Origin: Eremomyces bilateralis CBS 781.70
Taxonomy: Eukaryota > Ascomycota > Dothideomycetes > Eremomycetales > Eremomycetaceae
Assembly: GCF_010015585.1 (NCBI RefSeq)
Contig: NW_022985067.1
Span: 1,495,021 to 1,559,020 of the forward strand
DNA length: 64,000 nt
Reading direction: 5' to 3'
Shown here piece after piece: positions 1-10,504 of this stretch. Each line of letters begins with the position of its first letter. The first letter of the stretch is position 1. A program made the position numbers and the translations under genes. The notes under the pieces were generated by a model. The model did no database searches, was not told the DNA's origin, and was given only the letters and a program-made list of their open reading frames with translations.

Positions 1-1024
1 GGTGATAGGGGATATCGGGGTGGTCTTTCAAGGTGTCGCCGATCTCTTGGCTCCAATGCTTGAATTGAGTCTCGGTGCTGGTAAATTTGGCCAGATAGTC
101 CATGGTCAGCTCCATCGGCGACACGCTGATAAAGTAGAAGTAGTCGTGCTGGTTCCACGCGGACACGAAGCCGTCCGTTGAGCCGACCGCGGAGGAGGAC
201 TGATTGGGCTGGAGGATGCCATTTTCGACCAGAACATCGATCAGGAAACTGGTGCCGATGGTGCTCGCAGTTGCGGCCGGTTCGAAGAAGGCCTTGGGGA
301 ATCCGCCTGGTGCGAGAACTTTGTTGTAGACCACATTGGCTCGGTCCAACCACTCCTGGACGTAGTCTGGACCTCCGTAGCTGGGTTTCCGGAAACCGTT
401 CTGACCGTACAAATCCGGCTCATTTCCAATCTCAAAACTGACCAGCTTGGTATTCGACAACCCATCCACCGCCGCTTGTGCCATGTCCGTGATCCTTTGC
501 TGCCAATCCACGAAATTATACGCCAGATTAAGACCGACAGTGATGGGTGTATCCTCTAGGAACCGCTCAATCGCCTTGAAGTATGCTGGTCCGATGTAAT
601 AAAGATCCGTGGGAATGTTCCCTTGGCCGGTGGGATTCTTGTTGGTGTCCATCCGGAATTCTTGAAAGTTGGGGTCGTAGAGGAAATAGTCGCCGGTGTT
701 TCCTCCAAGGCGAAGCCATCCTGGTGCACCGGAATAGTTGGCCAGATTACGCATAAGAGTGAGAGAGAATTCGTTGGGTTGCTCGAATCCAGTAAAGGAG
801 AACACATTCGATGGCTCGATGCCGAAGCCTGTATATGAAGGGGAGACGACATTGGAAATGCCTTTAGCCCCGGATGATCTGGCTGAAGGCGATATCGAAA
901 CTGCTGATGCTACTGTGGAAACACACGATAACAAAGCGACTGAAAGGCCAACGGTCGTCATCCTTGGTCGATGGGAAGCCGTACGAACGGCTCGCCCAGG
1001 GCGAGAGTGAGATAGTAGCTTCAT
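1..1024 (-). CDS. GH79 beta-glucuronidase-like glycoside hydrolase, 3' end cut by window edge
   Basis: The frame stays open from the ATG at 1024 to the window edge (341 codons, no intron needed), so the C-terminus is missing. The start is followed by a basic stretch and then a hydrophobic signal-like segment. A second in-frame ATG at 961 (codon 22) would give a more classical signal peptide (MTTVGL...ASA) and may be the true start. The body resembles fungal GH79 proteins: an early 'GFGIEPSNVF' segment, 'WLRLGGNTGDYF', and 'FEIGNEPDLYG', where Glu202 of the NEP motif is the expected acid/base. The nucleophile lies beyond the window. GH79 enzymes release glucuronic acid or 4-O-methyl-glucuronic acid from glycans such as arabinogalactan side chains, so a secreted role is inferred. 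The exact substrate cannot be read from the sequence. Confidence 0.85.
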   Translation of the reverse strand, partial: MKLLSHSRPGRAVRTASHRPRMTTVGLSVALLSCVSTVASAVSISPSARSSGAKGISNVVSPSYTGFGIEPSNVFSFTGFEQPNEFSLTLMRNLANYSGAPGWLRLGGNTGDYFLYDPNFQEFRMDTNKNPTGQGNIPTDLYYIGPAYFKAIERFLEDTPITVGLNLAYNFVDWQQRITDMAQAAVDGLSNTKLVSFEIGNEPDLYGQNGFRKPSYGGPDYVQEWLDRANVVYNKVLAPGGFPKAFFEPAATASTIGTSFLIDVLVENGILQPNQSSSAVGSTDGFVSAWNQHDYFYFISVSPMELTMDYLAKFTSTETQFKHWSQEIGDTLKDHPDIPYH

Positions 1025-3692
1025 CCTGGAAACCTTGAATCCTTCGAAGTGGAGGAACGCTCGAGCACTCACGGGTTACACAACAAAACGACGGGCAAAG
1101 CTCATTGCATGCTGGTCAAGCGAGGGGACCAAAGTGAAAGAATAACGATCAAAGGAAAATTAACAAGAAACTGGAAATCACGAGAAGCGACTGAAGCGGT
1201 TTTCAAACCGATTGTGAAAACTGCAGAGTGATGTAGGTAACTTAGCGGATGGCGATGGATGATAGTGGAGCGTGAATGGGTTTGGGGGTGAAAGTTGGCA
1301 TTCTGGGCGGCTGGACCACTGCCATCTGGTGAACCAGCCGCATACGGGAATATCGGACCCTCCACGTCCTCCAGGCTCCAGGGAGCAATGGGAACTGTGG
1401 AACGGTGGAAGCCGAGAAGACACCGTGCTGGGTACGTCGCACTTCCAATTCATCGTGGTGAGTGAGTGGACGGCCGAGGAGGTTGGCGGAAACAAGCGGG
1501 CCCGATATGGGGCGCACTAAGCCAAACTTGAGGCGTTGAGCGCTTGGTGGCGGCCAATGGTGATGCATGCACTTCATTCTGCATTTCTGCAGCCCCGATG
1601 CCGACGGAATGCCCACGGAACGAGCGACAAATCCAAATCCAGATCTCATTGCGCACAAAATAGAGATGGCAGGTGACGGTGCGCCCGTGATGACGAATTG
1701 ACGACTGTTGCCGCTGCAGCAAGCAATTGGGTTCTGCGATAATTCTCGTCAAGCCGGATTGTTGTTAGTTCCCAAATTCCCAAGCAGCGCTTGTAGAAAC
1801 GGTTAATATGGGACTTTGCTGGAGACAGTGAGTACTTTTTCGTCTGTTCCAGCCGCCGCCCAGCTCAGTCCTATCATAATATGGAACCTCTGCTGTGTAT
1901 CATTGCAATTTGGGACTTTGGGAATATATTGGATGTCGTCATATTTCAATCCAAGCCCAATCAATCAAGATTCAAGGAAGCTGGAACATGGATGAGGCTC
2001 AAACAGCGACAAAGTCTCGATGTCTTGCCCACAGCGCTCGGTCAATCCAACAGTCCTTTAGTCAAATCTGTTTTGTTCGATCCAAGAGTTATACGAACGA
2101 TTGGTAGGGAACTCTTCATATTATCAGATGGTGAGGTGGTATTTTTGGTGATGATTGCGCCCGTTGCGGAAGTCCGGAGTTTTCGGGGATGGAAATTGGA
2201 ATGCACCTGCCGATTATATTGTGGATGACTCAGCTGAAGAATGTGGCGCAATCTGCCATGAATTCGTCACCTCCCCCCACTTAATTGCACTGCAACTCTA
2301 ACATTCTTCATCTCCAGACAACAATAACACCTCCTGACTCTAGTATCCCGAGTAACCCGTGCATTCTTGGCCGGTCCATTATCAACTTAGTAAATGGAAT
2401 AATTACGGAGTACGACTGAACGAGGCGCAGGAGCTCTCCTCATCTCCTGCCCCTGAAACTCCCTCCCATCATTTCCAACTGGAATTCAGGTGAACTGGTG
2501 CGGCACGTGTTGCTCGGCATGGCAATTCTGATCCCCGCATGCCAGCTCTACCGTCCCAAATCATTTCGCTTCGATTCTCGATGAGGACATCGCTGCTCGG
2601 ATTCCCGGCGTGCCGGCCGTCCAAATATCCTCGTGATCATAGGACGACAGGAAACATAAACAAGCGCAGAATCGTGTCCTCGATCGTCTATCCCGCGTCC
2701 CTCGTGTCCTCAGCAGTTCAGGACCGTCCCATTCTCGCAGCTCACATGCTACGTGCATAAGTATGGAAGATTCGAGGAAACACTCCGAACACTTGTGATG
2801 GCCGGAAATCGGATCATGTCGTTCCAGGCGCGAATCCAAGAGACCCTAAGCAGGGAAAATTGTGACTCGTTTTATATTAGCACCGTGGGCAATCTTGACA
2901 AGTAATGCGCCCCAGGGCAAATAAGTCCTGGCGATATCATGCAGCGAGTCAAGTTGTGGCTAGATCCATCAAAAGGTAGCGGTGCCACACCTGCTGTGGC
3001 ACACGAACCTGACAGAATTAACGTCCAGCAGCTTCAAATCGTGATTTCTACTTGGTTCTGTTGATGACATGCTGGCTTTCAGTCGAATTAGGCACTTAGG
3101 GTGCCTTAAGGAACAGACTAACTGTATGATGTGTTATGTATTGAAGGAGACTCTTTCGGGTTCCAATCTCCAAGTCAATAATGCTATGCCCTGGGACAAT
3201 ACCTCGTCAAGATCATACATACCACAGCTCATAGTCATCTTACTCAAGTGGTTCATTCTCGTTGTATTTCATGTTCTAGTTTGCTCTCAGCAATTCAGTG
3301 TTATCTCCGACCATGACGATTGAAGCCTGTTCAGCGTGCGTTTCGTGAGCCCGTTCAAAATGGTACCGCAGTTAGTAGTGGTACCCGTGACAGGTACTAC
3401 TTAGGTTCCTGTTCCGAGATGACTGCAGACTATATTGCCATTCAAGCAGAAGAGGAAGAAGGGAATATCATGGGATCCATTTGATTGATGATGTGAAGTG
3501 TTCACCACAACATTTTCCCGGAATCGCGAAATGCAGTCATGTGCACTCTACCGTTTGTTTGCTTAAATAGCATCGCACACAGACTTTCTGGCAGCTGAAG
3601 TCGTACAATAGCGATTACACTTCCTCGTGACTGAGTGGGATCTACTGGTAATTCAGAATCATCCACATCAAGCTCTCTAATCTTCCTCTATC
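1025..3692. other. Intergenic region, no gene recognised
   Basis: About 2.7 kb between the divergent GH79 gene and the secreted-protein gene. Only short open frames without family resemblance, codon bias or splice support are present, the longest being about 115 codons near 1881-2228. The part near 1025-1500 probably carries the promoter and leader of the GH79 gene. One exact copy of the 9-mer TACGGAGTA occurs at 2404-2412. Confidence 0.6.
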
Positions 3693-4884
3693 ATGGCCCC
3701 ACCCCGGCTCCTCGACCTCCTTGTGGTCTTCCTCGCCACGGGGATCCACGCTTACAACGCGGACAGAAACACCGTATACCCTCCCCAATGCCAGGCCTCA
3801 TCCGCTAATGGGAATGGAAGCGTTCGCTATCCTAACACCCTCACCGCCACCGCCAACGGTACCGTCGCCATCCTCCCCATGGCCCTTCGCGACATCGAAG
3901 CGCGCTTCAACCTCCCCGTACTGACCCGCGCCATCCACGACCTCCTCCCCGACTTCCCCGCCGACCAATACCCCGCCATCGTGAACATCCAGGAATTATC
4001 CTGGTTCCAGGGCAAGTTCTGGGGCCTCGTCGACGTGAACATCGATGGCTCTGCACTGCGGTTCGAGGACGGAAAGGTGCGTGAAGCGACTACTATTATA
4101 TCCACCTCAAGCCTTGACTAACCACACGCAGCTCATCTCCATTGAGTTCCCCTTCCTGGATCACCTCCACGATGGGCACACCTCCTTCCGCAAGAAATCC
4201 GCCCTCCTCGTCTCCCCCAGCCAGCGCTGGACCCTCCTCGGCCCATGGAACGACGACCTCCGCATCCTCGAGACGGACTTCGACCCCTCGTGTGGCGCCT
4301 ACGCCGACATAGACGGGGCCTTCCACGTCGACGCCCCAGCGCAACCCCTCTTCCGCTTCCCGCCACCTGGTTCCCCGATGGTCCGATCCATGTTCGAATC
4401 CGTGTTCCGAGAATCCCTCCCGAGCGAGGCCGTCCCGATCGGATTCCGCCCGTTCGCCGACGACCTGCTGCGGTTCGTCACGAACGTCACGAACCAGCCG
4501 GAGTTCGGGCCCACGGGGGAATGCGACATCTCGAAGCATCTTTACACGACGCCGCTGTCGGCGATGGGGCCCGGGGGGCTGCGGATCATGCGGGGGAATG
4601 TGTCAGCGGGGGCGCAGATGGTGTGCGAGGACAAGGAGCCAGAGTGCGCGCTGGGGGGAGGGGGATTGTTTGACGGGATTGCCTGTGTTGCGGGTAATAA
4701 ATATGATGACAAGACGCCTGATTGCAAGGGCTTGAGGGGGTGGGAGGATGTATATGGGTTGCAGGGAGCGCACCTCTTCGTTGAGTATGCGCCTGTTCCG
4801 TGCAAGGAGTTGCAGGGCTATCCAGAGACTGGGATCTGGGGAGACTCCGACGCTGAAGGGACTGATAATTCAGATGCAGATTAA
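3693..4884 (+). CDS. Secreted protein of unknown function, 378 aa, one intron
   Basis: Exons 3693-4076 and 4132-4884; the 55-nt intron has donor GTGCGT, branch GACTAAC and acceptor ACGCAG, and the phase-0 junction reads 'EDGK|LISIEF'. The protein begins with a clear signal peptide (MAPPRLLDLLVVFLATGIHA). The mature part has several N-glycosylation sequons (NGS, NGT, NVT) and a Cys-containing C-terminal half (for example 'CEDKEPECAL'), ending in an acidic Asp/Glu-rich tail. No membrane segment follows the signal, so secretion is inferred. I do not recognise the family. It is convergent with the LIM gene, with 245 bp between stop codons. Confidence 0.8.
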
Positions 4885-5129
4885 GCATATTGAGCCCCAC
4901 GCTCGATGAGTCGAGGCATATGTCTACGCCTCAGGGTGGATGGGCACGAATTCAAGTGCCTACGATTGGTTGATGTCGGCACTACTCGTCATGCGAGGGC
5001 GTGGATAAGAATAACGAATAAGAATAAATCCACCGGACATGCATTGAACGCTATGCTGCTGACTACGTGAAACGCATTATATGAACCCTCACACCCACCA
5101 AACGCCAACCCTCTCCATCGACCCCTCTA

Positions 5130-8100
5130 TCACCGTTTCAATCTCCGCTCCTCACACCCCACGCAAATCGGCTCCGTGCCATCACTCCTCACAAAAAACC
5201 GTCCATCCGGAAAAGGCGCATTACACTCCTATATCCTCGTTAGCCAGCGACCTCCAGACGAAGACAGGAGTCGTCACATACCATGCAGCAGAAGCAATCG
5301 TTATGCCACTCCGCCCCCAGCGCGTTGATCACCATATCCGTCACCGGGCGCCGACACTTCCGACACTTCGTCGAGTACCGGTTCGTATGGCAGTTGACGC
5401 ACCACGCGTACCCATCTTTCTCCACGAACGGCGTCTTCGCGTCGAACGGCTATTCGAAACCCGTCAGCACACGTCCCCGTCGCGTTGTCGCTTGATTTTG
5501 GAGGGAAAAAAAAGGGGGAACTCACATCGCCGCACTCGGCGCAGAAAAAGTGCCCGACATGCCACTCTGCCCCACACGCCACCACCACCTCCCCCTCAAT
5601 CGGCGTCTTGCAACTCTTGCACCGCGGACTGAACTTCTCATGAAAGTCCAAATGGCAATAAAACCGCGTCCCCTCGTCCCCATCGCGAGGATCCAGATCC
5701 AGGGCTTCCCCCCCATCCTCCTTCCCCTCCAAATCGCCGCGCTGATATCGCTCGATCCGCTCCTTCCGCGCTGCGTCCGGCTCAGGGTAGAACGCTACGC
5801 ATTCGAGCAGCTCGCCGCAGGCGAAGCACGCGAAGCAGGGCGGGTGGAAGCGCGAGCCGCCGGCGGAGATTACGCGGCCAGAGATGGGAAGAGCACAGGT
5901 GGTGCAGAGGGCGGTGGTGGTGCGGAGGGGGCCGGCGGGAGTGATGTGGGTGGTGCGGGGTTGGGAGGAGCGGTGAGCGGAGGGGTTGGGGAGGGCGCGG
6001 GGGGAGGAGGAGGTGGAGATGGTGGGGGTGGGGTTGGGGGTGTCGTTAATGGCGATGGTGGGGATTGGGGGGTTGGAGATGGAAATGGAGGGGGTGTCGT
6101 TTACGGATATGGAGGGGATGGGAGGGGAGGAGATGGAGATGGAGGGAGTCTCGTTCACGCTGATGGTTGGGATAGGCCGGGTGGAGACTAGTGGTGGAGG
6201 AGTCCGATCCTCACTGATTGTCGGAATAGAGGGAGTGGAACTATTCACGGATATCCGAGGGAGGGGCCGAGGATTGGATGGAGTGCCACTGACAGCATCA
6301 TCGACTGCGATCCTAGGCGCAGTAGAACGAGACGCAGACGATGGGGCAGCCTCCGTCTTGCCGATTTCAGGGAGCGTGTTTGCTCTGGGAGGGCCTTGGA
6401 ATCTCGCGGCGACTCCACGAACGGAGCCTTGATTGTTGCTCTGCCTTTCCACAGGACGGGTCCCAGCCGTTGGCAACGACCCTCTCCGTCCTGGGTCAGT
6501 GTTCGAGGACTGGTTTAATCGAGCAGCACGGCCAGTTGTGCCGCTGAGCGATTGTGCCTGATCATGGAAGGATGGCCTCGCATCGGTCGCGGTCTCTTTT
6601 TTCCTCGGAACAGTCGAAGGTTTCTCCTGTTGCACTTCGGGTTTCAGCTCGACGGTCTTCGGCTTCCAATCGTACTTGAAGCTGACAATGGGGCGGTTGG
6701 GGTTGTCGGAAACGAAGGACGGTGTTGGAAGGTTCGTGCTTCGGTCACTGAGTCGTTTTGACGTGGCCGCTCGGATGTCATCAGAGCGTTTTTCTAGCTC
6801 TTCCGGATCGGATGTAGGCTTGGGTTCTGGTGGAGCGTTTGTGATGCTACGTGAGATCGACTCAGAGGGCAAAACAGAAGTAGGGGGGCGTGATGATCTG
6901 GCGGTGGGAACAGGAGTTGAAGACTTGTCAGGGACCGGGGATGTTGTGGATTTTTGGGGCAGTGAATGTGTCGATTGGGTGATGGGAACAGGAGTGGAAG
7001 CCTTCTCAGGGTCTGGGGATGATCTGGTTGTTTGGGGCAGCGGCCGACTATCTTCGCTCTTAAGACCTCTCGCCCGCATGAATGGGTTCCGTCGAATCTG
7101 TATCGGGAGTTTCTTGCCGCTGTCCTCGACTTTCGGTGGCTTGTTTTCTTGCTGCCCGTTTCCCACCGAGTTACCCTTCGACTCATCTCTCATATGGCCG
7201 GAAATCTTCCGCAACAGCGACGCCCCTTTCGACAGACTGCCGTTCGAATAGGTCCGTTTCTGGAGCCGCCCATGGTTTGGCAAGCTCAGTTCCGGAGCTT
7301 TGGCTGGTCCCCTCGGGGTGGTCTCGTCGCTCCATGATACTCGCTTCTTCCCTTCCTCGGGCGCTGGACGTGGAGGGGATTCGGGGATCTTCAGTGAGGA
7401 ATCGCTGGGCACTCGGCTGCTTTGCCCGCTGTTCGTACCGCTGGTCATGCTCACGCTCGTGGCGGAGCTGGAGTCAAACACTTTAGGGTGGCCGGATCGG
7501 ACGCTGCTGGCCCAGCTCTGATTGCGGACATGGCTGCCCTTTCGGAGATGTTCTCGATAGTTCCGCTTTTGAGTGGTTCCATACGAATACGGTGCGTTTG
7601 GGTTCGGATTTGGAGTCGGGTTCTGGTGCCTCCAGACCAGTTCACTTGCCTCGTCTTGAGCGTCCGCGTGGATCTTCTCCTCCTCCTTAAGGTCCATATC
7701 CTCCAACGCAAGGCGAAGCGATCGTGCTTCAAGCTTTTCCATGAGTCGTTGGCCATTTTCGTGGTATGTTATCGCATCAACATCAGATGTTGGCAGGTCG
7801 TCGATTTCGATGGGCTCAGGGGTGTCTGCTCCAGGTTGTCTTGCCAGCGGTCTTCCGGCATGGAAACTCGCGATGGAACGTGGGCGAGATTTTGATATGG
7901 AGTTGGAGGGTTGGAGAGCGGACTCTGAAGGGAGGTCCACGATTTGGTTGAGGTTGCCAACGATGATTTCGCTTTGTGGGCGAGAGATGCTTGGAGGTCG
8001 TGCAGGGGATCGTGATTGTGACCGGATAGAGCCGAAGTGGGAAGGAGGTGGTCGAGAACCGTTTGGACGGGGAATGGGATTGCTACGGAGTTCGGATAAG

Positions 8101-8266
8101 TAGACACCTACAACAATAATTATTCATCAGTATGACGCTGAAGGTATTCACTATGATGCGCCTGTGTATTTCACCAGCGGGATATTCACGTACCAACTTG
8201 TTTGGCAGACATATATGAAGGCCCTGGATGGCCTGGAGGAGGCGATTTGCTCCTGAATGTATTCAT
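5130..8266 (-). CDS. LIM-domain protein, paxillin-like (Pxl1/PaxB type), 973 aa, four exons
   Basis: Spliced from 8266-8194, 8107-5526, 5449-5282 and 5228-5130. Introns are 86, 76 and 53 nt (donors GTACGT, GTGAGT, GTATGT). The first exon supplies the true ATG and joins to give 'SYMSAKQVGVYLSELR', a conserved fungal N-terminal motif. Residues 1 to about 750 are disordered, Ser/Pro-rich and basic. They include a short acidic helix near residues 120-150 and a repeated 'PIPTISVN' type segment just before the LIM region. Three LIM zinc modules follow: LIM1 from about residue 759 (CTTC...CFAC), LIM2 from about 849 (CKSC...CAEC) and LIM3 from about 908 (CRKC...CCMEC...CVGC). The last two introns must be removed to complete LIM2 and LIM3. 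Proteins of this layout act at polarity sites and the septum or actin ring; that role is inferred. Confidence 0.88.
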
Positions 8267-9127
8267 AACGTCCAATGAAATGATATCAAACGGTCATACT
8301 CTTAAGAAACGTTGATTTAAATGATTTAAAAGTGCAACGAGAGGACGATGAGGATGCGATGTGTGCATCTCATTGATTTTATCCATTCTCAAGTGGAGCC
8401 ATGATATGATAGTCAGGGCGTATTTTGTTTACAGTTGGGCGATTGCCGTAGCAACGTACCACTGTGTGACTCACCGCTCCGAAACGGTGAAAATGATCCT
8501 CACGAAAGCGACCAGAGTGCTATTCTTATGTTATCTCATATTAATAAGGTCTGCAGATGCAATACCTATGCTTCAAATCCGAGGGGAACAAACAGCAAAT
8601 CCTCGTGTCTTCAACTTTGTCTGATGGAGCCACAGCATGGATGATGGAGGAGCGCCAGCCAATCGACGCTAATCCTAATAAGGTTAGACAGAGCAATCGA
8701 CTGATTTTGAACGGAATCTTTACATAATTACAGTGATAAGTAATTGTCATCTTCAATTCCTTCAAGGCATATTACTACCTGCTAAGAACAACAGCGTACA
8801 ATGACCCTGATGAAGCATTTAACCATACTTACGGAGTAGTGGTAATGTCATTATGGTTCCGAACTACCCTCTTCATAGTGACGGGATCTCCACTCCTGTA
8901 GTAGCTACGGGCAGTTACTGACTTAACTATTCCGTACTGGCCCGCGCCAACTGCTCCGATCGAGCTTGAGATAAGAGAAAGTGCAGTGGGTTGGTCTCGT
9001 ATTCAGTATCTTTATATTGCCGTGTAATCGGCTCTCGACACATCCTGATCTTTTCACGGCTTTTCCAAGTCTCACTTAATATAAGTCTCGCTCACAATTA
9101 TTTATCCCGAACCGCTCTTATTCAACC
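8267..9127. other. Intergenic (divergent promoter region)
   Basis: Lies between the divergently read LIM and dihydroorotate dehydrogenase genes and probably carries both promoters. It is AT-rich with no coding signal. One exact copy of TACGGAGTA occurs at 8830-8838. Confidence 0.55.
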
Positions 9128-10237
9128 ATGACTCTCGTTATCGATCCTCCGCTCCTCAACTCCGCTTGTCCGTGGGCGACCACAGAAGCAGACCTTCAAG
9201 GACTCTATGATTGCCCGCATACTGGAGCGATCACCATTCGTACATCACGTCTAGATGGCTTCGCTAATGATCCGAGCATTCATCAATATGCTTTCTTCAA
9301 CCCCTCGTCTCAAACCGCCTCTGCGGATCCATCGGCTCCCGCGCCCGGAGCGGATGCCAGTATGAATTCACTCGGATACAGCCCTATCAAGCTAGAGGAA
9401 TACTTGGGCTACATTAAGAATATTGCATCGAAATCCAAGCCGCAGACCCAAGGCGGTTCCGCAAACGAAACGGATCCCAAGCTGCAACCGATCATCATCT
9501 CGGTCACCGGCACTCCTGAGCAGGTTACCGAATGTTATCGCCAAATCACCGCCCTCCAGAAGGAGGTGGAGATTCCGCTCGCCATGGAAATCAACCTCTC
9601 GTGCCCCAATATCCTCAACATGCCCCTTCCCGGGTACTCGAGCGAGTCGCTGTCGACATTCCTCACCGCACTGGCCTACGAGCTGGAGAGGCAGCGTCGC
9701 CACCGAAAACCCGCCGGATCTGCCCGCTCCTCGGGCTCAGCGAGCTCGTTCCAGACGACGGGCGACAATGTTGCGGGGTGGAGACGGGCGGTCCCGATCG
9801 GTCTCAAGATGCCGCCCTACACGTATGCTGGACAATTCGAGCAAATGATCGCGGCATTGGCGATTTCGACGTCGCTTGCGTCACCTTGTCCGATCGCCTT
9901 TCTCACCGCGACAAATACCCTGGGATCATGCCTCGTCCTCTCGGAGCATCAGGACGGAAAGCCGTTCACGCCGGTATTGAATACAACCTCGCAAGCGGGG
10001 ATTGGAGGGATGGCTGGCGCGCCACTCCATCCGCTTGCGCTCGGGAATGTCAAGATGCTGAGAGAGCTACTTGATACAAATCCCGACCTTGCTCATATCA
10101 TGATCATTGGTGTGGGCGGGGTGTCGGATCGAGCAGGGTTCGAACGGATGAGACATGTTGGCGCTGGGGCGGTTGGTCTTGCATCGGCTTTGGGTCGAAA
10201 GGGCATCACGGTCTTTAAGGAGATCCTGGAAGGGTAA
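9128..10237 (+). CDS. Class 1A-type dihydroorotate dehydrogenase, 369 aa, intronless
   Basis: A single uninterrupted frame from ATG to TAA. It matches the FMN-binding TIM barrel of cytosolic class 1A dihydroorotate dehydrogenases. 'NLSCPN' holds the active-site Cys and the flanking Asn residues. 'GLKMPPY' holds the FMN/substrate Lys. 'FLTATNT' and the C-terminal 'IGVGGVSDR' and 'GAGAVGLASAL' are the phosphate-binding part. No mitochondrial targeting peptide or membrane helix is visible, so a soluble enzyme is expected. The family oxidises dihydroorotate to orotate in pyrimidine synthesis, using fumarate in known 1A enzymes. A Ser/Arg-rich insert lies before the GLKMPP motif. Most ascomycetes rely on the mitochondrial class 2 enzyme, so this may be a paralogue with another substrate. 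Confidence 0.85.
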   Translation: MTLVIDPPLLNSACPWATTEADLQGLYDCPHTGAITIRTSRLDGFANDPSIHQYAFFNPSSQTASADPSAPAPGADASMNSLGYSPIKLEEYLGYIKNIASKSKPQTQGGSANETDPKLQPIIISVTGTPEQVTECYRQITALQKEVEIPLAMEINLSCPNILNMPLPGYSSESLSTFLTALAYELERQRRHRKPAGSARSSGSASSFQTTGDNVAGWRRAVPIGLKMPPYTYAGQFEQMIAALAISTSLASPCPIAFLTATNTLGSCLVLSEHQDGKPFTPVLNTTSQAGIGGMAGAPLHPLALGNVKMLRELLDTNPDLAHIMIIGVGGVSDRAGFERMRHVGAGAVGLASALGRKGITVFKEILEG

Positions 10238-10504
10238 ATGTCAAGGCTTCACTGAAAATCATCAACTTGAATCTGGATAATTCCACCATCGAATGTAACG
10301 TTCATTATTATTGATCCTTCTATATTCCGTCCAGCTTCGCAGATAAGATGAGATGTTGCCGAGCACGTGCAACACCACCATGCCCCACATATTCAACATC
10401 GCTGCCCTGTGATTGGCCCGAAAAGTTTTAGAATATCAGTGAACAGAATCGTGGAAAATTTCCCCAAAACCCTTTACCGCCCTAGATCCAAGCAAATCGC
10501 AAAA

